Of a stretch of DNA of 64,000 nucleotides, positions 16,909 to 26,432 are shown one piece after another. The notes below the pieces were generated by a model that had not been told where the DNA came from, searched no databases, and saw nothing but the letters and a program-made list of their open reading frames with translations. The first letter of the stretch is position 1. Each line of letters starts with the position of its first letter. The translations under genes and the position numbers were made by a program. Source of the stretch: Pseudoxanthomonas sp. Root65 (GTDB taxonomy: Bacteria > Pseudomonadota > Gammaproteobacteria > Xanthomonadales > Xanthomonadaceae); NCBI RefSeq assembly GCF_001427635.1, contig NZ_LMHA01000001.1, positions 646,017 to 710,016 on the forward strand, written 5' to 3'.

Positions 16909-17634
16909 TCACCCCACCCCAACAAACCGCAACCCCACCCCCGGCTCCGTCGCGATATACCGCGGCGCCGTCGCATCATCACCCAGCTTCTGCCGCAGCT
17001 TGCCGACGAGGATGCGCAGGTAATGCGTGTCGTGCTGGTGGTCGGGGCCCCAGAGTTCGCGCAGCAGTTGCGGTTGAGTGACCACGCGACCTGGGTGTTG
17101 CAGTAGCAGGGCGAGCAGGGCGAATTCCTTGCGACTCAGCGCGACGGCTTCGCCTGCCAGCGTCACTTCGCGGCGGCCGAGGTCGACGTGCAGATGGCCG
17201 TCGTCGAACAGGGGCATGGCCGCGTCGCTGGCGGCGATGCGTGTGCGCAGCAGGCCGCGGACGCGTGCCATCAGTTCCTGCACGCCGAACGGTTTGGTGA
17301 CGTAGTCGTTGGCGCCGCCGTCCAGTGCCGCGACTTTCTCCGCCTCGCCATCGCGCACCGTCAGCATGATCACCGGCACCTGCGACCACTGCCGCAGTTC
17401 GCGCAGCACCTCGTGGCCGTCCAGATCGGGCAGGCCGATGTCCAGCACCACCAGGTCGGCCCCCTGCGCGGCCAGGTCGGCCAGACCGGCGTGGCCGCTG
17501 TCGGCCAACGCCACCACATACCCCTGCGCGCGCAGGCTGATGTCGAGGAAGCGCCGGATCTGCGGCTCGTCGTCGATCACCAGGATGCGCGCCGGCGGTG
17601 CGGACGTGGCGGGCGGTGGCGCGCTGTAGGTCAA
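16909..17634 (-). CDS. kdpE: KdpE response regulator
   Basis: A 241-residue OmpR-family regulator that turns on kdpFABC under potassium limitation. The receiver domain has the acidic pair in VIDDEP, the phosphorylated Asp in VVLDIGLPDLDG near residue 60 and Lys in VTKPFG. The winged helix includes LSRKEFALLALLLQHPGRVV and ends GLRFVGVG. The start codon is TTG; it overlaps the kdpD stop by four bases (TTGA, 17631-17634), so translation is coupled to kdpD. A candidate binding site is upstream of the porin-kdp operon at 26404-26420. Confidence 0.93.
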   Translation of the reverse strand: MTYSAPPPATSAPPARILVIDDEPQIRRFLDISLRAQGYVVALADSGHAGLADLAAQGADLVVLDIGLPDLDGHEVLRELRQWSQVPVIMLTVRDGEAEKVAALDGGANDYVTKPFGVQELMARVRGLLRTRIAASDAAMPLFDDGHLHVDLGRREVTLAGEAVALSRKEFALLALLLQHPGRVVTQPQLLRELWGPDHQHDTHYLRILVGKLRQKLGDDATAPRYIATEPGVGLRFVGVG

Positions 17635-20273
17635 GCCGGTGCCTGTGGCGTGGGAGTGAGCAGCGGCAGGGTAATCCGGATCACCGTGCCGCGGCCATCC
17701 GGCCCGGGCAGCGCCTGCACGCTGCCGCCGTGCGCGCCCACCATGCCCTGGCAGATCGCCAGGCCCAAGCCGGTACCATGGCGGCCGCGGTCGCCACGCT
17801 CGACGCTGTAGAACATGTCGAAGATGCGGCTGCGCTCGTCTTCGGGAATGCCCGGCCCGCGATCACGTACATCGATGCGCAGCGCGCCGTCGACAAGCCT
17901 CGCTTCCACCTGCACCGGTTCGCCCGACGGGGAGAACTTGCCCGCGTTCTCCAGCACGTTGAACACCGCCTGCTCAATCAGCGCCGGATGTACCCAGATC
18001 GTCGGCACATCGGGCGCGACCGTGATCTGCACGCGTACGTCCGGCTGGTAGCGCTGCAGGCGCGACACCGCCGAGCCCAGCAGTTCGTCCACGCCGATCC
18101 AGTCGCGGTTGAGGGTCAGGCCGCTGTGACCCAGGCGCGTCATGTCGAGCAGGTTCTGGATGTAGCGGTCCAGCCGCTCGCCCTCCTGCTGGATGGTGTC
18201 GAGCAGGCTGCGGCGATCGTCGCCGCCCATCGCATCCCAGTAACTGGCCAGGCTGCTGGCCGAGCCGATCATCGAGGCCAGCGGCGAACGCAGGTCGTGC
18301 GAGACCGACGACAGCAGCGCCGAGCGCAGGCGTTCGGTCTCGCCGCCGACGCGCGCGTCTTCCAGTTCGGCGACCAGGCGCGTGCGCAGTACCGCCTGCG
18401 CGATGTCCTCGGCCATCGCCTCGGCCAGCCGCCGCTGTTCCGGCAACAGCCGGGACGGCGCATCGAAGCGCAGCCCAAGCACGCCCAGCGTGCTGCCCTC
18501 GCCGCGCAACGGCAGGAACCAGCGGCCCGCGCCGGCCAGCGTGTCGGTATGGCGGCCGGTCGCCTGCCCGTGCTGCTGTGCCCAGTCGGCGGCGGCGCGG
18601 TCGATGTCGGGCAGCAGGGCATCCGCCGGTTCCTCGCGCCCCTGCACGCGCAGCCATGCATCGACGGACAGCGCGCGCTCCAGCGCCTTGCGTCCGGCGG
18701 CCAGCACCTGCCCCAGGTCGGCGGCTGCGGCGAGTTCGCGGCCCAGTGCCTGCAGCGCCGTGGCGTGCACGTTGGCCGCGCGCAGCGCCACCACCTGCAT
18801 GCGCAGGCGCGAGGCCAGCCGTCCCGCCACCAGTGCCGCCACCAGGAACAGGAACACCGTGGTCACGCCCTGGCGCGCGCCGATGTTGAAGGTGAAGCGC
18901 GGCTCGATGAAGAAGAAGTTGTAGGCCAGGAAACTCAGCAGGGCAGCCACCACCGCGGCGGACATGCGCGTGCGCGCCGCCACCAGCACCACCGCCACGA
19001 TGAACACCATCGACAGGTCTTCCAGCCCCACCCAGCGCTCGGCCAGCCACGCCACGCCCACCGCCAGCAGCGAGGCCAGCGCGGCGAAGCCGACATCGCT
19101 GCGCGACCACCCGCCGCGCGTCTCGCCGGTCATGCGGCGCGCGCGGGCACGCGCTTCCGGCGTGCTGATGATGACCAGCTCATAGTGCGCCCCGCGCTGC
19201 AGGATCTGCTGCGTCAGCGTGCGGTTGAACATGCGCGCCACCGGCCGCTCGCGCGTGCGCCCCAGCACCAGCGTCGAGGCGCCGTTCTGCGCGGCATGGT
19301 CGAGCAGCGCGTCGGCGATGCGGGTGCCGCGCAGGACTTCCGCCTCGGCCCCCAGTCGCCGTGCCAATGCGAACGCCTGGTCGATCTCGCGCTGGCGGGC
19401 CGCATCGGCACTGTCGGACTGCACCGTCACCACACTCCACGGCGCGTCACGCCGCTCGGCGATGCGGCGCGCGGCGCGCACCAGGTACTCCGACGATCCC
19501 AGCCCGTCGATGGCGACCAGCACGCGCCGGCGCAGCGGCAGGCCCGGCAGGCCGCGGGCGGCCTGGTCCTCGCGCAGGTCGCTGTCCACGCGGTCGGTGG
19601 CGGTCTGCATGGCCAGTTCGCGCAACGCGATCAGGTTGGACGGCGAGAAGAAGGCCTGCAGCGCCTGCGATGCCTGTTCCGGCAGGTACACCTTGCCCTG
19701 GTGCAGCCGCTCGATCAGCTCGCGCGGCGGCAGGTCGACCAGCACGATGTCGCGCAGGCGGTCGAACACGGCGTCCGGCACGGTCTCGCTGACACGCACG
19801 CCGGTGATCCGGTGGACCACGTCGTTGAGGCTTTCCAGGTGCTGGATGTTGATCGTCGTATGCACGTCGATGCCGGCATCGAGCAGTTCGATCACGTCCT
19901 GCCAGCGGCGCTCGTGGCGGCTGCCGGGCGCGTTGCGGTGGGCCAGTTCGTCCACCAGCGCGATCTGCGGGCGACGCGCCAGCAGCGCGTCCAGGTCCAT
20001 CTCGTCCAGCCAGCGGCCGTGGTACTCCATCCGCCGGCGCGGCAGGATCTCCAGCCCGTCGGTCAGCGCGGCGGTCTCGCCCCGCCCGTGCGTCTCGACG
20101 ATGCCGACGACGACGTCCTTTCCCTGCCGGCGCAGTTCGCGGGCGCGCGACAGCATGGTGTAGGTCTTGCCCACGCCGGGTGCGGCGCCCAGGAAGATGG
20201 TCAACCGCCCGCCCTGCTCGCGTTGCAGGTGGTCGATCAGGGCGTCGGCCTGGCGGTCGCGGGGGTCGGTCAT
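17631..20273 (-). CDS. kdpD: KdpD sensor histidine kinase
   Basis: An 880-residue membrane kinase that senses potassium limitation and phosphorylates KdpE. Order of parts: the N-terminal KdpD domain with Walker-type FLGAAPGVGKTYTML (about 27-41) and HRNAPGSRHERRWQDV; a universal-stress-protein-like domain (about 245-370); four membrane segments (about 395-490); a GAF-like region; then the kinase with SVSHDLRSPLASM near 663, an N-box VFNVLENAGKFSP and GTGLGLAICQGMVG. Length is normal for KdpD. It is separated from kdpFABC by about 660 bases of repeats, so it may have its own promoter. Confidence 0.95.
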   Translation of the reverse strand: MTDPRDRQADALIDHLQREQGGRLTIFLGAAPGVGKTYTMLSRARELRRQGKDVVVGIVETHGRGETAALTDGLEILPRRRMEYHGRWLDEMDLDALLARRPQIALVDELAHRNAPGSRHERRWQDVIELLDAGIDVHTTINIQHLESLNDVVHRITGVRVSETVPDAVFDRLRDIVLVDLPPRELIERLHQGKVYLPEQASQALQAFFSPSNLIALRELAMQTATDRVDSDLREDQAARGLPGLPLRRRVLVAIDGLGSSEYLVRAARRIAERRDAPWSVVTVQSDSADAARQREIDQAFALARRLGAEAEVLRGTRIADALLDHAAQNGASTLVLGRTRERPVARMFNRTLTQQILQRGAHYELVIISTPEARARARRMTGETRGGWSRSDVGFAALASLLAVGVAWLAERWVGLEDLSMVFIVAVVLVAARTRMSAAVVAALLSFLAYNFFFIEPRFTFNIGARQGVTTVFLFLVAALVAGRLASRLRMQVVALRAANVHATALQALGRELAAAADLGQVLAAGRKALERALSVDAWLRVQGREEPADALLPDIDRAAADWAQQHGQATGRHTDTLAGAGRWFLPLRGEGSTLGVLGLRFDAPSRLLPEQRRLAEAMAEDIAQAVLRTRLVAELEDARVGGETERLRSALLSSVSHDLRSPLASMIGSASSLASYWDAMGGDDRRSLLDTIQQEGERLDRYIQNLLDMTRLGHSGLTLNRDWIGVDELLGSAVSRLQRYQPDVRVQITVAPDVPTIWVHPALIEQAVFNVLENAGKFSPSGEPVQVEARLVDGALRIDVRDRGPGIPEDERSRIFDMFYSVERGDRGRHGTGLGLAICQGMVGAHGGSVQALPGPDGRGTVIRITLPLLTPTPQAPA

Positions 20274-20371
20274 CGGACTATTCTGCCTGTTGTCATGTCA
20301 CGTCGAACGGTGGCGCGGGTGCCGGTATCGCTGCGCCTGCTACCTGGCGCGAAGCGGTGAGCGGCAACGGC

Positions 20372-20767
20372 GAGGCAGAACGCTTCGATGGCAGGCCGAA
20401 AAGCTTCATGCGCGAGGCTTGCTGCTTCGGCTGCGAGGCTTTTTGCTTCGCCCGCCAGGCTTTTTGCTCTGGCCGCGAGGCTTTCTGCTTCGGCCGCGAG
20501 GCTTTCCGGTGCGGCCGCCCGGACATGTTCCTTGTCATCTCACCGAAAAGCCTCTCGCAGGCACTTTTTTGGTGCGACGTCCGAAGAAGAAAGCCTCGCC
20601 GTCTCATCTTTGAGCCTCGTGCGCGAGGCTTTTTGCTTCGTCGTCGCATCTTTGAGCCTTGCGCGCGAGACTTTTTGCTTCGTCGTCTCAGCGTTGAGCT
20701 TCGTGCACAAGGCGTTCTGCTTCGACCACGACCCTTTGTGGCTCGGCCGGGGGGTGTTCTCTTTCGA
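20372..20767. repeat. Phased 21-bp / 42-bp repeat array
   Basis: Modules of 21 bases start at 20372, 20393, 20414, 20435, 20456, 20477 and 20498; most begin GAGGCTTTTTGCTTCG or close variants. From 20600 the array changes to 42-base units starting at 20600, 20642, 20684 and, degenerate, 20726, each holding TTTGAGCCT and GACTTTTTGCTTCGTCG-like strings. T-tracts recur about every 21 or 42 bases. The period and architecture match the array at 1091-1342, although the module sequence differs. The array lies between the kdpC-linked small ORF and kdpD. Confidence 0.85.
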
Positions 20768-20839
20768 CTCCCACCCGTTTTGCGCCACGACACTCGACCC
20801 ATTGTTCGCTGACGAGCATCGCGGCGCCGTCGCCCCTCA

Positions 20840-20886
20840 CCCGCCTTCGGCACCCTCTCCCGGCTGCACGGGGAGAGGGAGGCGGG
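20840..20886. repeat. Nested inverted repeat (intergenic hairpin)
   Basis: An inner 9-bp stem CCCTCTCCC / GGGAGAGGG (20853-20861 and 20871-20879) is enclosed by an outer stem CCCGCC / GGCGGG. There is no T-tract on either side, so it is not a classic terminator. Similar CCCTCTCCC hairpins are frequent between genes in this bacterial group. Confidence 0.6.
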
Positions 20887-20937
20887 CATACAGGGCGGAG
20901 ACGCGGGTTCATTGCTCCGGGTTATGAAGAAAGCCAG

Positions 20938-21093
20938 TCACCCCACCGGCACGCGATGCGCAACCACCACGACCAGCACCGCATAGCCCAGTGCCGCTGC
21001 GAACACGGCCACGCGGAACACGAGTACGCGCCACCACGCCGCGGGACGCCGCCCACGCACTGAAGCGATCTTGAAACATCGCGGATGCGTCAT
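20938..21093 (-). CDS. Small single-pass membrane protein between kdpC and kdpD
   Basis: A 51-residue reading frame that starts six bases after the kdpC stop. The N-terminus is basic (MTHPRCFKIASVRGRRP), followed by a hydrophobic segment AAWWRVLVFRVAVFAAALGY continuing AVLVVVVA, then a short basic end RVPVG. By the positive-inside pattern the N-terminus would be cytoplasmic. I know of no standard kdp gene at this position. The frame is short, so chance is possible, but the close spacing to kdpC and the well-formed membrane segment favour a real gene, perhaps a small Kdp accessory subunit. Confidence 0.5.
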   Translation of the reverse strand: MTHPRCFKIASVRGRRPAAWWRVLVFRVAVFAAALGYAVLVVVVAHRVPVG

Positions 21094-21099
21094 GCCGCA

Positions 21100-21696
21100 T
21101 CACTCCGATGCCTGCGCCTGGTCCAGCGCCAGGTTCAACGCCAGTACGTTGACGCGGGGGGCGCCCAGGACGCCGAACTGCGGCGCTTCGGTATGCGTGG
21201 CGACGAGGCGTTCCACGTCCACCGCCTGGATGCCGCGCGCCCGGGCAACGCGGGCGATCTGGATGCGCACGGCGGCGGGCGACAGGTGCGGATCGATACC
21301 ACCGCCAGATTGCGTCACCAGGTCGCCGGGTACGTCGGCGGGATCGATGCCCTCGCGCGCAGCAACCGCGCTGCGTGCTTCGTCGATGCGCGAACGCAAG
21401 TCGGGATTCGTGCGCGCCTGGTTGCTGCCGGCCAGCGCCATCACATCGTAGTGGGATGCCGAGGGCCGCGACTGGAAGTAGCGGTCATCGGCGAACGGTT
21501 GCGCGACCAGCGTCGAGCCGACCACGCGGCCGTCGCGCTCGATCACGCTGCCGGTGGCCTGGTGCGGGAACAGCACGCGGCCCAGGCCGGTGCCGGCCAG
21601 CGAGTACAGCAGACCGAAGCCGAGCAGCGTGACAGCCGTCAGCATCAGGGGGGCACGCAGCGTGCTGCGCGGGAAAACAGGCGTGGAAGCGTTCAT
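21100..21696 (-). CDS. kdpC: Potassium-transporting ATPase subunit KdpC
   Basis: The 198-residue assembly and affinity subunit of the KdpFABC pump. One N-terminal membrane segment (about residues 15-35, LMLTAVTLLGFGLLYSLAG) anchors a periplasmic domain. Family hallmarks are VGSTLVAQPFADDRYFQSRPS near residue 60 and the C-terminal DLVTQSGGGIDPHLSPAAV and LNVLALNLALD-type ending. It begins nine bases after kdpB. Confidence 0.95.
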   Translation of the reverse strand: MNASTPVFPRSTLRAPLMLTAVTLLGFGLLYSLAGTGLGRVLFPHQATGSVIERDGRVVGSTLVAQPFADDRYFQSRPSASHYDVMALAGSNQARTNPDLRSRIDEARSAVAAREGIDPADVPGDLVTQSGGGIDPHLSPAAVRIQIARVARARGIQAVDVERLVATHTEAPQFGVLGAPRVNVLALNLALDQAQASE

Positions 21697-21705
21697 GGCA
21701 GTTCC

Positions 21706-23757
21706 TCAGGCGCCGAAGACGGCGGCCAGCAGCAGGTCGATGAGCTTGATCGCGGCGAACGGCAGCAGCACGCCGCCCACGCCGTAGACCAGCATGTTCC
21801 GGCGCAGCAGCACGGTGGCGGCGGCCGGGCGGAAGCGCACGCCGCGCAGCGCCAGCGGGATCAGCAGCGGGATGATGATCGCGTTGAAGATCAGCGCGGC
21901 GATCACCGCGTTGGTGGGGCTGGACAGCTGCATCACGTTGAGCGCGGCCATCGAGGGGATGGCGGCGGCGAACAGCGCCGGCAGGATGGCGAAGTACTTC
22001 GACACGTCGTTGGCCAGGGAGAACGTGGTCAGTGCGCCGCGCGTGATCAGCTGTTGCTTGCCGATCTCCACCACGTCCAGCAGCTTGGCGGGGTCGGAAT
22101 CGAGGTCGACCATGTTGCCGGCCTCTTTCGCTGCCTGTGTGCCGGAGTTCATCGCCAGGCCCACGTCGGCCTGCGCCAGCGCGGGCGCGTCGTTGGTGCC
22201 GTCGCCGACCATGGCGACCAGGCGGCCGCCGGCCTGTTCCTGACGGATGCGCGCCAGCTTGTCTTCGGGACGCGCCTCGGCGATGTAGTCGTCCACGCCG
22301 GCTTCGGCGGCGATGGCGGCGGCGGTCAGCGGGTTGTCGCCGGTGATCATCACGGTGCGGATGCCCATCGCCCGCATGTGGGCGAACTTTTCCTTGATGC
22401 CGTGCTTGACCACGTCGGACAGTTCCACCACGCCCAGCACATGGCTGCCATCGCTGACCACCAGCGGGGTGGCGCCGTTGCGGGCGACCTGTTCGACGCG
22501 TGCCCGCAGTTCGGCCGGCGTGCTGCCGGCCAGCGCGGCGACATGCCGTTCGATCGCATCGCTGGCCCCCTTGCGGATCACGCGCGCACCGCCGTCCAGG
22601 TCCACGCCCGACATGCGGGTCTGCGCAGTGAAGGCCACGAATCGCGCCTGCGCCGGTTCCACCGCGGCCGCGCCCTGCTCGCGCGCCAGCCGCACGATGG
22701 ACTTGCCTTCCGGGGTAGGGTCGGCCAGCGAGGCGAGCATGGCGGCGTCGCGCAGTTGCGCATGGTCGATGCCGGCCAGCGGGTGGAACAGCGTGGCCTG
22801 GCGGTCGCCGTGGGTGATGGTGCCGGTCTTGTCGAGCAGCAGCACGTCGACATCGCCGGCCACTTCCACCGCCTTGCCCGACTTGGCCAGCACGTTGGCG
22901 GCCAGCGCGCGGTTCATGCCGGCGATGCCGATGGCCGGCAGCAGGCCGCCGATGGTGGTGGGAATGAGGCAGACCAGCAGCGCGATGAGCAGCAGCGGGT
23001 CGAGCTTCGCGCCGACGAAGCCGGCGATGAAGGGCAGCGTGACCACCACGATCAGGAAGGTCAGCGTCATGGTCAGCAACAGCAGTCCCAGCGCGATCTC
23101 GTTCGGCGTCTTCTGCCGGTTGGCGCCCTCGACCAGCGCGATCATGCGGTCGAGGAAGCTGTGGCCGGGCTCGGCGGTGATCTTCACCACGATCTCGTCG
23201 GACAACACCGTGGTACCGCCGATCACGCCGCTGCGGTCGGTACCGGCTTCGCGCAATACGGGGGCGGATTCGCCGGTGACGGCGGACTCGTTGATGGTGG
23301 CCAGGCCTTTGACGATCTCGCCGTCGGCGGGAATCTGTTCGCCGGCAGAGACGATGACGTAGTCGTCCGGCTTCAGCTCGGCGGCCGGCAGGCGGCGCTC
23401 GCTGCCGCCGAGCGGCGTGTCGACGCGACGCGCCACCAGGTCCTTGCGCGCACGCCGCAGCGATGCCGCCTGGCCGCGGCCGCGCGTTTCGGCGACGGCT
23501 TCGGCGAAGTTGGCGAACAGCACGGTGACGAACAGCAGCGCGGTCACCGCGCCGCCGACGCCGGGCGTACTCATGCCCGCCAGCGTCAGGCCGGCGGTGA
23601 GCAGCGTGCCCAGCCAGACCACGGCCATCACCGGGTTCCTGAAGGCGTGCTGCGGGGCGAGTTTGGCGAAGGCGCTGGACACGGCGGAGCGGAAGCCGGC
23701 CGCGTCGAGCAGCGCGGCGTGGCGACGCGGCGGGTGTTGCAAGGTGGAGTCAGTCAT
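21706..23757 (-). CDS. kdpB: Potassium-transporting ATPase subunit KdpB
   Basis: The 683-residue P-type ATPase subunit that hydrolyses ATP to drive K+ uptake. The phosphorylated Asp309 is in [12 protein letters not shown]. The actuator motif TGES is at 161-164, corresponding to the region where E. coli KdpB is inhibited by serine phosphorylation. The hinge motif [18 protein letters not shown] lies near residue 515. Seven membrane segments are expected and hydrophobic runs fit. The ATG at 23757 is preceded by the kdpA stop at 23769. Length is standard. Confidence 0.97.
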   Translation of the reverse strand: MTDSTLQHPPRRHAALLDAAGFRSAVSSAFAKLAPQHAFRNPVMAVVWLGTLLTAGLTLAGMSTPGVGGAVTALLFVTVLFANFAEAVAETRGRGQAASLRRARKDLVARRVDTPLGGSERRLPAAELKPDDYVIVSAGEQIPADGEIVKGLATINESAVTGESAPVLREAGTDRSGVIGGTTVLSDEIVVKITAEPGHSFLDRMIALVEGANRQKTPNEIALGLLLLTMTLTFLIVVVTLPFIAGFVGAKLDPLLLIALLVCLIPTTIGGLLPAIGIAGMNRALAANVLAKSGKAVEVAGDVDVLLLDKTGTITHGDRQATLFHPLAGIDHAQLRDAAMLASLADPTPEGKSIVRLAREQGAAAVEPAQARFVAFTAQTRMSGVDLDGGARVIRKGASDAIERHVAALAGSTPAELRARVEQVARNGATPLVVSDGSHVLGVVELSDVVKHGIKEKFAHMRAMGIRTVMITGDNPLTAAAIAAEAGVDDYIAEARPEDKLARIRQEQAGGRLVAMVGDGTNDAPALAQADVGLAMNSGTQAAKEAGNMVDLDSDPAKLLDVVEIGKQQLITRGALTTFSLANDVSKYFAILPALFAAAIPSMAALNVMQLSSPTNAVIAALIFNAIIIPLLIPLALRGVRFRPAAATVLLRRNMLVYGVGGVLLPFAAIKLIDLLLAAVFGA

Positions 23758-23768
23758 GGAAGCGATCC

Positions 23769-25481
23769 TCAGGACGCGATCAGCGCAAGGTGGTCGGCCA
23801 CGGGGCCGAGTACCAGCACGGGCATGAACTGCAGCAGGGTCAGGATGACGACCACCGCGATCAGCGTCAGTGCGAAGGTGGGGGTTTCGACCTGCAGCGT
23901 GCCGACACCGTCCGGCGCGACGCGCTTGCGGGCCAGCGAGGCGGCAATGGCCAGCGGAATGATCAGCGCGGGATAGCGCCCCAGCAGCAGGACCAGCGTG
24001 GTGCTGAGGTTCCACCAGGTCGTCGCGTCGCCCAGGCCCTCGAAGCCCGAGCCGTTGTTGGCGAACGCGGACGTGTACTCGTAGAACACCTGGCTGATGC
24101 CGTGGAACGACGGATTGGAGTTGCCGGTGATCGCCGGCACCGCCAGCGTGAGCGCGGTCAGGCCCAGCAGCACCAGCGGCTGCAGCAGCACCAGCACGGC
24201 CAGCAGCTTCACTTCGTGCGCCTCGATCTTGCGGCCGAACAGTTCCGGCGTACGGCCGGTCATCAGGCCGGCGAGGAACACACTGAGCAGCAGGTAGACG
24301 AGGAACTGCTGCAGGCCGCAGCCGATGCCGCCCCAGATGCTGTTGACCAGCATGTTGCCGATCGTCACCAGGCCGCTCAGTGGCGCCAGCGAGTCGTGCA
24401 TCGCGTTGACCGAGCCGTTCGAGGTCTGTGTCGTCAGCGCGGCCCACACCGCGGACGGCGCGGCGCCGAAGCGCACTTCCTTGCCTTCCATCATGGCGAT
24501 GTCGGTGGAGGTACCGGACAGACTTTCGGACCACAGCGCCGCGGCGGCCGAGACCAGCGACATCGTCAGCATGGTGCCGAACACCAGCGCGGTGAACTTC
24601 CGCCGGCCGGTGAAGCTGCCCACCATGAACGCGATGCTGACCGGGAGGAGGATGAGGGCCAGCGTTTCCAGCAGATTGGAGAACGGCGTGGGGTTTTCCA
24701 GCGGCACGGCGCTGTTGGGGCCGTACCAGCCGCCACCGTTGGTGCCGAGTTGCTTGACGGCGACCATCGGCGCGACCGGGCCGAGCGGGATCTTCTGTTC
24801 GGCCATCTGCGCCGACGCATCGATGGGTGTGGCGACCGGACCGCCCTGCAACGTGGACGGCACGCCCTGCCAGGTCAGCAGCAGCGACCACAGCAGGCAC
24901 AGCGGTAGCATCACGCGCACGGCGGGACGCAGGACGTCGGCCCAGTAGTTGCCGACGTCGGCGTCACCGTTGTCGTGGCTCTCGACGGCGCTCTTCTCGC
25001 GCCCGCCAAACAGACCGCGCAGCGTCGCCACCACCAGCGCCAGGCCCATCATGGGCGTGACCACCTGCAGGCCGACGATGCCGGTCATCTGCGCCAGGTA
25101 CGACAACTGCGCCTGGCCGGAATAGTGCTGCTGGTTGGTGTTGGTGAGGAACGACACCATGGTGTGCAGCGCCAGGTCCCAGCGCATGTTGGGGGCGTCG
25201 TTGGGATTGAGCGGCAGCCAGGCCTGGGTCATGAAGATGCCCCAGACCATCACGCCGAGCACCAGGTTGCTGAGCAGGAAGGCCTTCGCATACGCCTTCC
25301 AGTCCATGCCCTGCGCCGGATCGATGCCCAGCAGGCGGTACAGCGGGCGCTCGATGCGACCGAACAGCGCATCGCCGCGCATCGGCGCGCCACGCATCAC
25401 CGCGGCGAGGTACCGGCCCAGCGGCCAGCCCAGGGCGATGGCGAGCGCGAACACAAGCAGGAATTCAGTCATGGGAGTCAT
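23769..25481 (-). CDS. kdpA: Potassium-transporting ATPase subunit KdpA
   Basis: The 570-residue K+-binding and channel-like subunit. Four pore-loop signatures characteristic of KdpA are recognisable, including [27 protein letters not shown] and [14 protein letters not shown]. About ten membrane segments. An ATG at 25472 three codons inside is an alternative start. The gene begins inside the end of kdpF (17-base overlap), the usual coupled arrangement. Confidence 0.96.
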   Translation of the reverse strand: MTPMTEFLLVFALAIALGWPLGRYLAAVMRGAPMRGDALFGRIERPLYRLLGIDPAQGMDWKAYAKAFLLSNLVLGVMVWGIFMTQAWLPLNPNDAPNMRWDLALHTMVSFLTNTNQQHYSGQAQLSYLAQMTGIVGLQVVTPMMGLALVVATLRGLFGGREKSAVESHDNGDADVGNYWADVLRPAVRVMLPLCLLWSLLLTWQGVPSTLQGGPVATPIDASAQMAEQKIPLGPVAPMVAVKQLGTNGGGWYGPNSAVPLENPTPFSNLLETLALILLPVSIAFMVGSFTGRRKFTALVFGTMLTMSLVSAAAALWSESLSGTSTDIAMMEGKEVRFGAAPSAVWAALTTQTSNGSVNAMHDSLAPLSGLVTIGNMLVNSIWGGIGCGLQQFLVYLLLSVFLAGLMTGRTPELFGRKIEAHEVKLLAVLVLLQPLVLLGLTALTLAVPAITGNSNPSFHGISQVFYEYTSAFANNGSGFEGLGDATTWWNLSTTLVLLLGRYPALIIPLAIAASLARKRVAPDGVGTLQVETPTFALTLIAVVVILTLLQFMPVLVLGPVADHLALIAS

Positions 25482-25584
25482 CCATCGGCGTACGCGTGCG
25501 CCGCGTGATCAGCAGGAACAGGAGGCCGGCACCGGCGAGCACGCCCGCCAGCGTCAGCACCAGGTGGAGGAAGTCGGTGAACAT
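25465..25584 (-). CDS. kdpF: Potassium-transporting ATPase small subunit KdpF
   Basis: A 39-residue single-pass membrane peptide that stabilises KdpABC. The hydrophobic stretch LHLVLTLAGVLAGAGLLFLL (6-25) is followed by a basic ITRRTR and an acidic tail, as in other KdpF peptides. It starts eight bases after the porin stop and overlaps kdpA, so porin, kdpF and kdpA are almost certainly one transcript. Confidence 0.88.
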   Translation of the reverse strand: MFTDFLHLVLTLAGVLAGAGLLFLLITRRTRTPMDDSHD

Positions 25585-25592
25585 GGCGGCGC

Positions 25593-26315
25593 TCAGAACG
25601 ACGCCTGCAGCGCCGCTTCCACGCGCGAACCGGCCAGGCCCGGGAACAGCGTCTTCGCGCTGCGGTCGGTGGCATGCGCGGTGACGCGCAGTTCGAACGG
25701 GGCCTTGAACGCCCACACCGCGCCGAGCTGCGCATGCGCGTAGCTGTCGTCGTAGGCGTCTTCCAGCCAGTAGTAACCGGCGGCGCCTTCCAGGCGGAGC
25801 TGGTCGCTCAACGGGAACTTGGCGCCGAGCTGTGCATAGGCGCCGGCTTCACCGCTGGCCAGTGCGTCGCTGGAATAGCCGAGCTGCGCCCAGGTGTTCT
25901 GCTTCCAGGTCAGCGTGCCGATGGCCTCGGTCCAGTCGAGGTCGACGGTGGTGGAGGGATAGCGGTAGTGGGTGAGGTTGACGTCGAGCGCCCAGTCCTC
26001 GGTCAGCGTACCGCCCCAGCCGACGGTGACGTCGAGTTCACTGCTGGCTTTGGTCTCCGGGGCGAACTCGACGTTCGAGCCCCACACTGCGCCATACAGG
26101 CCGTTGTCGGCCGTAGCCTTGAAGCCGGCCTGCACGGCCGGGTCGCCCTGGGTCTGGGTGGTGCCGCGCCAGACGTAGTCGGTGGTGAGCGCGCCGGAAC
26201 CGGTGAAGGTCGCGGCCTGCGCGGGGGACGCCATTGCCAGCAGCAGGCCGGCGGCAAGGCAAGGCGTGGCGAACGCAGGCGTACGCCTGCGCGAAACGGA
26301 AGAGGAGAACGACAT
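25593..26315 (-). CDS. TorF-like outer-membrane porin, first gene of the kdp operon
   Basis: A 240-residue protein with a signal peptide (about residues 1-34, ending SPAQA) and a mature part of alternating aromatic beta strands ending in ALQASF, a typical outer-membrane C-terminus. The strand segments TTDYVWRGTTQTQGDPAVQ and GLYGAVWGSNVEF match the TorF / TIGR02001 family of putative porins. Standard E. coli kdp operons have no porin; here the gene lies eight bases before kdpF and downstream of a KdpE-type direct repeat. A role in bringing K+ or a counter-ion across the outer membrane is inferred from this context. Confidence 0.82.
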   Translation of the reverse strand: MSFSSSVSRRRTPAFATPCLAAGLLLAMASPAQAATFTGSGALTTDYVWRGTTQTQGDPAVQAGFKATADNGLYGAVWGSNVEFAPETKASSELDVTVGWGGTLTEDWALDVNLTHYRYPSTTVDLDWTEAIGTLTWKQNTWAQLGYSSDALASGEAGAYAQLGAKFPLSDQLRLEGAAGYYWLEDAYDDSYAHAQLGAVWAFKAPFELRVTAHATDRSAKTLFPGLAGSRVEAALQASF

Positions 26316-26371
26316 GGGTGCGATCCAGGCGGGAGGAGTTCCGCCGACCGCGAAAGTCTGTTCCCGGGTCG

Positions 26372-26420
26372 CGTAAAGCCGCCATGCGCGGCATGGGCCG
26401 CGGCGTAAATTCGGCGTAAA
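26372..26420 (-). promoter_or_regulatory. Candidate KdpE operator (TTTACG direct repeats)
   Basis: On the minus strand TTTACG-CCGAA-TTTACG occurs at 26404-26420, a 6-5-6 direct repeat like the E. coli KdpE site (TTTATA-N5-TTTACA). A third TTTACG lies at 26372-26377, 32 bases nearer the gene, about three helical turns. The element is 57-105 bases upstream of the porin start and makes that start the likely beginning of the porin-kdpFABC operon. Confidence 0.55.
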
Positions 26421-26432
26421 GCGTGCGCGCGA

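Larger units (their letters stand above)
20274..20937. other. Repeat-filled interval between kdp structural and regulatory genes
   Basis: About 660 bases without a credible gene. The left and middle parts hold a 21/42-bp periodic array (20372-20767), the right part a nested hairpin (20840-20886). Several long frames are open on both strands because the period is a multiple of three. Their products are low-complexity Lys/Arg/Ala/Ser or Phe/Cys/Arg heptads without ribosome sites, and they are not annotated as genes. Confidence 0.6.

Noticed and set aside
17598..20360. 920-codon rightward open frame opposite kdpD
   Set aside because: Antisense shadow of kdpD with low-complexity Gln/Arg/His composition; no domain.
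20293..20889. 198-codon basic protein in the kdp repeat interval
   Set aside because: Lys/Arg/Ala/Ser heptads follow from the 21-base period; no ribosome site and no domain.
21085..23976. 963-codon rightward open frame opposite kdpC and kdpB
   Set aside because: Antisense shadow of confident genes; composition is that of reversed GC-rich codons.
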